Below are positions 55,406 through 64,000 of a stretch of DNA of 64,000 bases, in pieces; the first letter of the stretch is position 1, and the number at the start of each line of letters is the position of its first letter. The notes under the pieces were generated by a model. It searched no databases and was not told where the DNA came from. It worked only from the letters and a program-made list of their open reading frames with translations. Where the stretch lies: assembly GCF_004210375.1 (NCBI RefSeq), contig NC_134832.1:157787592-157851591 (forward strand), written 5' to 3'. The position numbers were made by a program, and so were the translations under genes. The DNA comes from Tachypleus tridentatus. Taxonomy: Eukaryota; Arthropoda; Merostomata; Xiphosura; Limulidae.

Positions 55406-56032
55406 GTACCAGACTGAGTGTTTTGGTGTAGCAGTTTATGCGTAAGTGTCCACCAGGAGCAAAAATTTAGTAAATCACCCTTGCAGAATATAGTTTCAAA
55501 CATTTATAAACTAAACTCTTGTCCAATACCAACGCTTAGGACATCCGGAAACTTCTAAGAAGTATGAACAGACAGAATGATCAACATCACCAAACAGTCA
55601 CCCCTGTAAAGAAGTAATTCACTTATAGGGTTTCAGCGTTGTTCCTGTAATGAGGTAAAGTCAACATTAGCTTCTGAGAGGTTCATGAAATATCGTCCTG
55701 CCAACTAATGTAAGCAGATACCTTAAAGCAGATATCAGAAAGTCGCCTAATTACAAGAAACTTGAACTATATGTTTGATTATAATTATTTGTCGAAATAT
55801 TTAAGAGCAACTTAAATGTTTTTTAATCCAAGTTATTTACAAATTAATTTAAAAAAGCACAGATATTGATGAAAACGTAGACAAATTATTTGTTATATAT
55901 TGCGGTGCGTCTGAAGGTATTCAGTAACTACAATGGCAATACTGTAGGATTTATTGGTCTATTACATTATTCTGACTCCTTAAGAGTTGTGGAAGCATGT
56001 TTAACAGAAAACAGTAACTTCACGTGATTTTC

Positions 56033-56308
56033 TTTGTTTGTTTTTGAATTTTGCGCAAAGCTACACCAGGGCTATTTGCGTCAGTCGTTCTTAATTCAGC
56101 AATGTAACATTAGAGAGAAGGCAGCTAGTTATCACCACCAACCAACTCTAGGGCTATTCTTTAACCAAGGAATACTAGGATTTACCGTCACGTTATAACA
56201 CTTCAATGGCTGAAAGGGCGAGCATGTTTGGTGTGACGGGGATTCGAACCCGCAACCGTCAGATTACGAGATGAGTGCCTTAACCACTAGGCCATGCCGT
56301 GCCTAGTT
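56033..56308 (-). mobile_element. tRNA-derived SINE, family A, full length
   Basis: Complete copy from 'tgaattttgcgcaaagctac' to 'aggccatgccgtgcc'. The head has B box 'gggattcgaacccgcaac' and 'cagattacgag'. Confidence 0.8.
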
Positions 56309-56387
56309 TCTTTTCTATTCTCACAGTTTGTTTGTCTTGCATACCAGCGGATCTTTACTTCACCTTAATGTTACAATACTACCAATT

Positions 56388-56530
56388 CTCACGGCCAGGT
56401 GGGTTAAGGTGTCAGACTCGTAATCCGAGGTGATGACTAGCTTTCTTCCCTCCAGTGTTACACTGCTAAATTAGGGACAACTACTGTGGATAGCCCTCGA
56501 GTAGCATTGCGCAATATTAAAATAAAACAA
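56388..56530 (+). mobile_element. SINE family A, internally deleted, inverted to its neighbour
   Basis: Head 'cggccaggtgggttaaggtg' is joined directly to 'gtgatgactagctttcttcc', missing the B box and part of the body, then a normal 3' end. It forms an inverted pair with 56,033-56,308. Confidence 0.75.
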
Positions 56531-57051
56531 ACTAATTCTCACTCTAGAAGCATGGAGCAGAGGGTTAAATCTATACCTGCTCAGACGAGACAGTTACATA
56601 ATTCTCTTCAGTTATAAATAAATCTTATCACATCAATTAATGAAAACAAATCCTCACTACTTCATCAGGTCACTATTGTTCCCAGAGACTATGTCGCATA
56701 GTTATCCAGTTAAAATCACAATTTAAAAAAAAAAAATCAAATTAGTAAGCTTGATAAATCTTTAGGTTTTCTGGTTGTAGTGATTAATTTTTAAAGTACA
56801 ACTGGAATATGAGCTATAAACCTAAATTTAGGGGGTTTGATAAATCTAAATAAATCAAAATGACAGAATTTCACACACACCATTAGATTTTACAGACACA
56901 GATTAGTAGAGTTACATTACAAGTTTAAGTATTTAGTTCATAATTAATGAAAACAATTAAAAATGATTGATTCTTGAATAGTGATTTCTCATCCCATTCT
57001 ACCTTTTCACTGGAACTATGTTAACAGAATACAAGTGATTTATAATTTTAC
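56531..57051. other. AT-rich non-coding DNA
   Basis: Nothing recognisable. Confidence 0.4.
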
Positions 57052-57148
57052 CTGGTAAAGTGGTGCTGCATGACACCTATGTCAAAGCAAGATAAAATGT
57101 AGTCCCAAGAAAACTGATCAATGCCCATCTCGTACATGTAAGTACATA
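57052..57148 (-). CDS. candidate exon of an unidentified minus-strand gene
   Basis: On the minus strand the acceptor is 'attcatccatatag' and the donor is 'accag|gtaaaa'. It is open in one frame: CTYMYEMGIDQFSWDYILSC followed by FDIGVMQHHFTR. Composition is protein-like and the splice sites are good. I do not recognise the family and cannot place it in SART3. Confidence 0.35.
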
Positions 57149-57442
57149 CTATATGGATGAATGAAGTGAACATTATCAAAACCAAGTGTTAGAAATGAAG
57201 TAGGAACTTGCCTGTATACTTATGAAAGTAAAGGGGTATTTTACTGACATTAGTTGAAATTTTGAAATTGTGATTGACAGATACTTACAAGTAGTAAACT
57301 ACCCATTCTATATCGTGTCATGACATAATTCATAAATCACATCTTTAAGTACAGAATATTAGTTATCCCAAGATACGTCCATAATACAAAAGCTTAGGAA
57401 AGAAGTGTTTGTTATTGAATTAGTGAGGAAACTGGTAATAAG

Positions 57443-57850
57443 TAAGGATATACCATGATATTATTTAAAACCATTAGTAATAAAGATGGCCTATTCACAG
57501 AAAGGATATACCATGATATTATTTAAAAACCATTAGTAATAAAGATGGGCTATTCACAGTAAGGACATACCATGATATTATTTAAAAACCATTAGTAATA
57601 AAGATGGCCTATTCACATAACATACCATGATATTATTTAAAAACCATTAGTAATAAAGATGGGCTATTCACAGTAAGGACATACCATGATATTATTTAAA
57701 AACCATTAGTAATAAAGATGGCCTATTCACAGTAAGGATATACCATGATATTATTTAAAAACCATTAGTAATAAAGATGGCCTATTTACAGTAAGGATAT
57801 ACCATGATATTATTTAAAAACCATTAGTAATAAAGATGGGCTATTCACAG
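57443..57850 (+). repeat. 59-bp minisatellite, 7 copies
   Basis: Unit 'ggatataccatgatattatt' plus 'taaaaaccattagtaataaa' plus 'gatggcctattcacagtaa'. A 'ggcct' or 'gggct' variant alternates for the first copies, and one copy near 57,620 has lost about 9 bp. Confidence 0.92.
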
Positions 57851-58194
57851 AATAATTATTGGTATAAATCAGATTAACAACTTGTAATATATGTACATAA
57901 ACACCAGTGAATTTTGGTGATACTGCTTTTTAACATTTTGTTTGCTCTTCACTATCTGGAATGCACATGCTTTAATTTTCAGATATTATATTTATTATAA
58001 TTATGTTAAATCTTAAAGCACAGTGCAAATATATTTTTTATGACTGTGTTGTCCTTGTTCCACTAAAGAAATTGTCATATTTATTCACAAATACACATGG
58101 AATGCATTAAGATTATAGCATATGTTCAGTTTTGTGACTTACTTCATTTTCACTTTATGCAGATGCTGATTGTATAACTCTGTAAGTTAGAGGA

Positions 58195-59375
58195 AATCCA
58201 CCTACCTGGGACCAGAGGAAGTGAATCTTGGGATTTCCTGAAATGTAAGTTAGGGATAGAGATAGGTGTTGAAGTTGATTCATTAACTATTTTAACCATG
58301 GAGGTTAAAAGACTTTTCATGTGTTTGGAGAAAGATTCTTTTGGAGGCACAGAGATACCTGTCTGCACTCCCACTGTAGTTGTATAACAAAGTACAGCAA
58401 CATACGTCTGAGATGAAGTGGTAGACACCAATTTTAGAGCCTCAGGATGAGCAGTGTAATGAAACCTTTTCAAACGCTGCACCTCTTTTTCTTCCAGTCA
58501 TTTAGGGCAAGAAAGAGAGTAGGACATGTGAGAGCTACAACATTTGATGCAATGAGGGTCCATTTCACACTCATAGGTATCACGGTCCTTGCCACTGCAA
58601 CGAGCACATGTCAAGCAACCAAGACATCTTTGAGTGACTGAAATGCTAACTCTTGAAAAACGGGAGAGGGTTTGGAATGTATGACTGTTCTCTGCAATTA
58701 AGATAACCTGCCTTGATGGTGGCAGGTAGACGTGGTGATGTAAATGTTAGAATGAGAACATTGGTTGGCATCGTAATTTCATCATTGCGAGGTGAGATAT
58801 GCCTCACTGCAGAAACTCCTTGGGTGGAGAAAAAACCAACAAGAATCTGACTCCAGAATGTTCTTCAAATCCCTATCAACAATAACTCCTTGTGACGAAT
58901 TCAAAGTAGCATGAGGTGCAACCTCAACAGGCATATCCCAAATCATCTTTGAATGAATGAAGAGTTCACTGTTTTGAGATGTGGATGTTTCCACCAATAT
59001 GTCACTAGATCGAAGATTCTTTAGTGACTTTGGAGAGCCAGCAAGTCCCTCTAGTCCCTTCTGAATGAAAAAGGGAGACATTTGCCCAAAAGGTTTGTCT
59101 GAAAGTAAATGCAATATAAGAAAATGAGGTACAACAGGTGGTACAGATGGTGAGGATTGCTGCTCAGAATCTTCAAGATGTGGTCGTTTACCTAAGTGTT
59201 TTTTTTTCAGTATTTTATATAGATTTTTATTTGGAGGATCCATAATGAAGAAAGGAATATTTCGCTGCCCACTGATCCCACAAGCTGCCGCACTACAATG
59301 TCAAACAAGGACACTGAGGCAATGCCAGGGTTTCATGAGGTCCCCTCATCACGTACAGGAATCCACACCAATGGG
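58195..59375 (-). mobile_element. jockey-like LINE relic (leader and ORF1)
   Basis: Minus-strand copy of the family at 18,640. The leader is shortened by an internal deletion (59,375-59,245). ORF1 runs from 59,243 (MDPPNKNLYKILKKK), is open to about 58,782, then broken. A decayed knuckle region lies near 58,500-58,620, followed by VSTTSSQTYVAVLCYTTTVG and the Ser/Thr-rich tail. It stops before ORF2. Confidence 0.85.
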
Positions 59376-60025
59376 AATAAATCCTTAATAATGTACACAG
59401 ATGAGTTGTTGACATGTCCAAAGTTTGACTTTGGCAAAAACTCCTGACACATTATAAAATTAACATAATATATCTAATAAATCATAAAATATATATTTGA
59501 TATTCTTATGTCATAAAAATAATATTCAGTTGGGTATAAAATTATAATTACTTTAAAATCTGATGATTTCTCACACTAGCATCAATGTTCTTATTGAGTC
59601 AAAGATTAATATTTTTGTTGTCAAAATCATTAGATAATTCTACTTTTTAAATTTTGCATCAAAGAACATTTTAAACTGCTTCACCTTATGAAAAAGTAAT
59701 TAAAAATTCTGACTTTAGAAGTGGAATATAATTCTAGGGTCTGATTAAATTATGGAGATAAAAATGTATACATAATGTGAATACATTTGTTGCATGAAGG
59801 AACAACTGTGACTTAGAAACAGTTTACAATAATTAACAAAACTTGTTTTGTTTACAGCAAAATCTAACTGAACAAAATACAAGAAACAAATAACTTAATT
59901 GTTATGACCTTATGTCAGTACACATGAACATGAGTTATTAGATGTTGTGGTTGTATTGAAGAATAAATACTCTTTCAAACAATTTGAAAACTTAATTTCC
60001 CAAACTGTATGAAGCCAATGCATAC
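59376..60025. other. AT-rich non-coding DNA
   Basis: Nothing recognisable. Confidence 0.4.
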
Positions 60026-60105
60026 CTGTTCATATGATATCATAGAGTGTGTACTGGCCTTCAAGGATTGCATAAGCGCTGGACTTAAGATAGCATATTT
60101 GTTTC
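60026..60105 (-). CDS. candidate exon of an unidentified minus-strand gene
   Basis: Minus-strand acceptor 'cattcttttag' and donor 'gaacag|gtatgc' are both good. One frame is open throughout: NKYAILSPALMQSLKASTHS then MISYEQ. Family not recognised. It may belong with the candidate at 57,052-57,148, which is on the same strand. Confidence 0.35.
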
Positions 60106-61124
60106 CTAAAAGAATGAAATAAAGTCAATTTAATAAAAGAAAAACCACATCCATACTAAAGTTTATTCTCAGGTCTGCTTTTCTTGATCAATATAGAAAC
60201 AATGACTTTAAACATTTTCTATAGTTAAAAAAGGAAAAGAAAATCACAATCTCATTGGATATGAAATAATTTCAAAATGTTGTGATAATAATTTGATATA
60301 AAAATGTTAAAACATTTGTAGTACAAAAAATTTTCAAAGTCAGAATTCCTTTGATTAACATTTAGAAACTATGGAAACAAAATAACATTACATTAAATCA
60401 GAAATTTAGTCTAAACATATTAAGAACTCAATTTTCTTTTTAAATAAAACAATTAATTTGCCTAAAAAGTCCTTAATACAGAGCAACTCCTTTGATTCTC
60501 AACAGAAACAAGATCCATAACTTAAAATTTCGATTGACAGGAATAGATCTACAGTTAAAATTTTACAAACAGCAAAATAATGTTTTTGTTATATCAGTGA
60601 TACTGGGAAACAATAAAATGTGTGATATACAGCATTACATTTTTCTAGTGATGTATGTACACACAGTACTAGTGTGGGAATTACAAGGACATGTGGGGGT
60701 CCCAGCTGTTGCATCATAAGCAAATGTTTTTGCAACACCGTTGGGAAAATTCACTTGTTGCACCAAATAGCATTTAAATGTCAAGTCAGATAAATCCAAT
60801 GATAGCATCCAAAGAGTTTTAAAAATTTCCATTTGCTAGATTATGGAGTGGTTGGATGAGAAAAGCAAAATATTGTTACTAATGGACTTGCCTAATACTG
60901 AACACAATATTTTTGTAAATACAACCTAAAATCCTGTTTGTTCTATCACTAACAACAACACAATGCTTAAATGATTTAAGAGACTGATCAACCATAACAC
61001 TAAGATCCCTTTCTTTCACGAAACTGTTATTTGCATCTAAATTATACTCATAATTCAAATTGTGATATCTTGCATACAATACTTGGATTTATTATTATTA
61101 AAACTCATTTTCCATTTACTTCCC

Positions 61125-62330
61125 CCAAAGATTCATAACATTACTTATCCTGAGGCTCGAAAGTTGCTGTCCACCACTTTATCTCGGATGTATGCTGCTG
61201 CACATTGTTCCACTACTACAGTGGGAGTTCAGATGGATCTCTCTGCCTCCAAAAGAATTGTTCTCAAAACAAAGGAAAAGTCTTTTAACCTCCATGGTTA
61301 AAAAGTTGATGAATCAACTTCAACACCCATCTCTGTTTCTTACATACATTCCAACAAATCACAAGATCCACTTCCCTTGGTTACAGGTACAGGTATTTTT
61401 TTGGATATATCTTCTCCCACCCCAAGATGTAAAACGATCATTTGTTCATGTCGCTGGAATCCTCTTACAACTGCAAAGACCTGCCCAGTTGACCCAGGGC
61501 AGAATCCACAGAGATCGACAGATCTCCCTTGAATAAAGACAGTAAATAAAAAAGTTGTTATAAACTGAAGGGTTTTTCCACACAATTTGCATACACATAA
61601 ATAAAAGTGGACACCATAATACAATGGAACTGTTCTAATCTGTTTATGTTCTAATCTGGGTGACACTGATTGCTTCCTACCATCCTGTATTTATATCCTT
61701 ACAGGAAAAATTTCTGAAAACTGGCAATACAGTCACATTTCGGCAGGTTTCTTTGCACAGTTGTGTGATGGATGAGTGCATGGAGGGGTGATACTGTTGG
61801 TTGATCAGTATGTGCCCACCCTGTCTTTGCCACTCGACACACCCTTGAAGGCCGTTGCCATCCGTGTTTCCTTGAGTCATACTATTGTTGTTTGTTCTCT
61901 CTGCCTGTCGCCTGGGTTCCTTGAATCAAACTACCTCCTCTTGCCCACCCAGTGTGGGTTCCAACAACAGAGTTCCACCATGGACCACCTGATTAGACGT
62001 GAAATGTCAATCAGAGAAGCATTTCTCAAGCGACAACATCTTGTATTAATACTCTTTGACATTGAGAAGGCTTATGATACAACATGGAAGTATGGCATTT
62101 TGTGAGACCTCCATATATATGGGCAACGTGGCCATTTGCCCATTTTTATTGAAACATTTTTAATCGACAGGAGTTTCCAAGTTCCTCTGGGTTTCACACT
62201 TTCCCGTTCTTTTCTGCAGGAACTTGGAGTCTCCCTGGGCTGCGTTTTGAGTGTCACACTTTTCAGTATAAAGATTAATGCCATCACTGAACAACTCCCT
62301 CTTACTGTTGCAAATGGGATGGTGCAAAAG
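61125..62330 (+). mobile_element. jockey-like LINE relic, internally deleted (ORF1 end to RT)
   Basis: Begins within ORF1 (ITYPEARKLLSTTLSRMYAA), passes the ORF1 tail, then ORF2 endonuclease pieces (GVILLVDQYVPTLSLPLDTP). A deletion of about 1.2 kb joins the endonuclease to the RT at LSPGFLESNYLLLPTQCGF. It continues through LFDIEKAYDTTWKYGIL and a piece with FQVPLGFTLSRSFLQELGV, beyond the point where the 18.6-kb copy stops. It ends before the catalytic YADD. Confidence 0.85.
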
Positions 62331-62616
62331 AAAGGGATTACTGCCTGAAAAGAAGCAGAAGTTTAAAAACAATACTCCATGATAACCTGCATAGGTCAGA
62401 ACAGACAGGCCCTGGATGAAAAACCAGGTCAATCTCATATGTCAGAAAAGGAACCAGACAAGTTTTACCGTATGAAGGTGCAACACCCTGTCATGAAAAT
62501 GGATGATTGAGGTCAACTGAGAGGAACCATAAAATTGGGTGTTGCAAAAGTATTGAAGAGGGATCCAAAATTTAAAAAAATCAACAGATAATTAAAGGAT
62601 GTAAGGACTACTCCAA

Positions 62617-62882
62617 GGTTTGTTTTGAATTTTGCACAAAACTACAGGAGAGCTATCAGTGTTAGCCTTCCCTAATTTAGCAGTAAAAGAATAGAGGGAA
62701 TGTAGCTAATTGTAACCACCCACTGCCAACTCTTGGGTTACTCTTTTACCAATGAATAGTGAGATTGACTATCAGTTTACGATGGCTCCATGGCTGAAAA
62801 GACAAACACATTTGGTGGAATAGCAATTCAAACCCTCAGACCATGAGTCAAGCACCCTAACTACCTGGTCATGCTATCCTGT
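62617..62882 (-). mobile_element. tRNA-derived SINE, family A, old copy
   Basis: Full-length but heavily substituted: 'ttgaattttgcacaaaacta', 'ccactgccaactcttggg', 'ctaactacctggtcatgct'. Confidence 0.7.
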
Positions 62883-64000
62883 AAGATGGTTCCTGTCAAG
62901 ACAAGAAAAGCGAATGATCAGCAGATACAAATGTAAAGGAATATAATAATATAATAATTGTAGACCCAAGATAGAAGTTCCCAGTTAGAAATGCAGGTCC
63001 CAGAAGCAGATGCTTCCCTGGTGATTGGTTGAAGTAATGACCACATAATTGTTAGAGTAGATCATCATAAGATCACCAAGCAACCACAACCAAACGAAAG
63101 GATGAGAATACGAAGACACACACTGCCCCCTTCCATACAGAAATAGAAGCATCAGTGGAAAGATGAAAGTTACTCCAAAGAGGGATCAGTATATGCAGGA
63201 ATATGGTGTAGATAAGAGATGTTCCAGTGGTCCTCTAGAGTCTATTAAAGGGGATGCTTGTGTACATGACTATGAGGAATCAGGAATTCCAGAGAAGCGA
63301 GAGCCCCCAAATGCAAAAACAAATGTGAACTGTATAGAAAAATTTCTATAGCACATATACACAAGGCAGAGGATTGAGCCCAACATGTGCTGTAGTCGAG
63401 TTAAACACCCAGGTAAACAAGAAACTATATTTGAAATATTATATCAGTTAACAAGAAAGTTCCAAAAGAACAATAAAGGTAGCACATGCCATTTCCTGCC
63501 AAGACAGTTTCCATAAAAAGCCATACAACCACAGAATAATAGTAATGTGGGGAAAGACATCTGAAATATGCAGTAAAACCAAGAGAGAGTACATTACAGA
63601 CCAAGAAAGCTGTACACACAGACCTGAGGAATAATCAAAAAAGTGATTCAGAGTTGATAAAGAAATGACAGAAACCCCCAACTTTATAGTGACAACAAAA
63701 AGACTAGAATAAAAATCCAGAGTAGAGTGGGAGACAGATTCTATAATTCTCCCTGTTAATAATGAAGATACAGAGGATCAGTAAGAAGTGGATAGAAAAG
63801 ACAACAATAAAAAAAGGTAAAGTATGTAAAAAGGAGATTGAAATGATGAGATAGAACACACAAAGCCCCAGGATTGCTAGAAAAGAAAGAAGACTGGGAG
63901 ACGAAGTGAGAGAGGTAAGCACTGACAGGACCAAAGCCTAAAACTGGTTCCAAAGAAGAACAACCTCTGAAAACTGTAACAACTAGCCTTGCAGGAGGGA
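62883..64000. other. purine-rich non-coding DNA
   Basis: A-rich and G/A-biased on the plus strand. Open frames on the minus strand (63,425-63,953) are Leu/Phe/Ser-rich and come from that bias. No domain, exon or repeat family recognised. Confidence 0.4.

Larger units (their letters stand above)
53115..55805. repeat. segmental duplication copy B
   Basis: Direct duplicate of 23,126-25,740. It is continuous with the rDNA spacer on its left, which shows this is the more complete copy. It has lost about 50 bp of 28S tip near 53,915. A block near 54,790-54,975 differs from copy A. The microsatellite at 54,460 is shorter. Confidence 0.92.

Noticed and set aside
56210-56308. Possible tRNA gene (good B box and anticodon-arm-like sequence)
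   Set aside because: The same sequence is the head of several dispersed family A SINEs with a common non-tRNA body, and acceptor pairing is poor.
63425-63953. Minus-strand Leu/Phe-rich frames resembling membrane proteins
   Set aside because: They come from an A/G-biased plus strand, overlap one another in different frames, and show no conserved motif.

Overview
This is AT-rich, intron-bearing animal nuclear DNA. It is packed with tRNA-derived SINEs, Tc1/mariner relics, jockey-type LINE fragments and minisatellites, and real exons are few and far apart. Three SINE families share endings such as 'ggctttgctat..gaaaaacacac' and 'agggacggctagcgcagatagccc'. I associate these with chelicerates, and with horseshoe crabs in particular. 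That species call is recognition from memory, not a search result. No prokaryotic operon, CRISPR array or complete intact mobile-element gene is present. || Layout. 0-7 kb: SINEs and a foldback element. 7.0-15.5 kb, plus strand: eight phase-compatible exons of the C-terminal half of SMG5, a nonsense-mediated mRNA decay factor, ending in its PIN domain. A dead Tc1-like transposon and a 42-bp minisatellite lie in its introns. 17.8-18.3 kb: 61-bp minisatellite. 18.4-22.4 kb: two adjoining jockey-like LINE pieces, the larger with gag-like ORF1 and an endonuclease/RT ORF2 that breaks off inside the RT. 23.1-25.7 kb: a segment holding ribosomal-DNA spacer and a 28S 3' tip, repeated in direct orientation at 53.1-55.8 kb. 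25.7-32.4 kb: a 6.6-kb degenerate 34-bp satellite with higher-order structure. 33.6-34.2 kb: mariner fragment split by a SINE. 34.48-34.58 kb: one exon resembling D-amino-acid/D-aspartate oxidase. 37.1-38.0 kb: internally deleted mariner with both inverted repeats and TA duplications. 43.9-44.8 kb: cecropia/Hsmar1-like mariner fossil. 46.0 kb, minus strand: a SART3-like HAT-repeat exon. 48.1-51.55 kb, minus strand: rearranged, divergent rDNA (28S 3' part, altered middle, 18S 5' two-thirds, no 5.8S seen). 51.55-53.9 kb: its intergenic spacer with a duplicated promoter-like block. 57.4-57.85 kb: 59-bp minisatellite. 58.2-59.4 and 61.1-62.3 kb: two more LINE relics in opposite orientations. || The host loci are SMG5 (plus strand) and one or more minus-strand genes: the SART3-like exon and two unassigned exon candidates at 57.1 and 60.1 kb. 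Nothing points to a coordinated gene cluster. The most unusual material is the scrambled rDNA with its duplicated spacer, and a possible 33-nt intron in SMG5.
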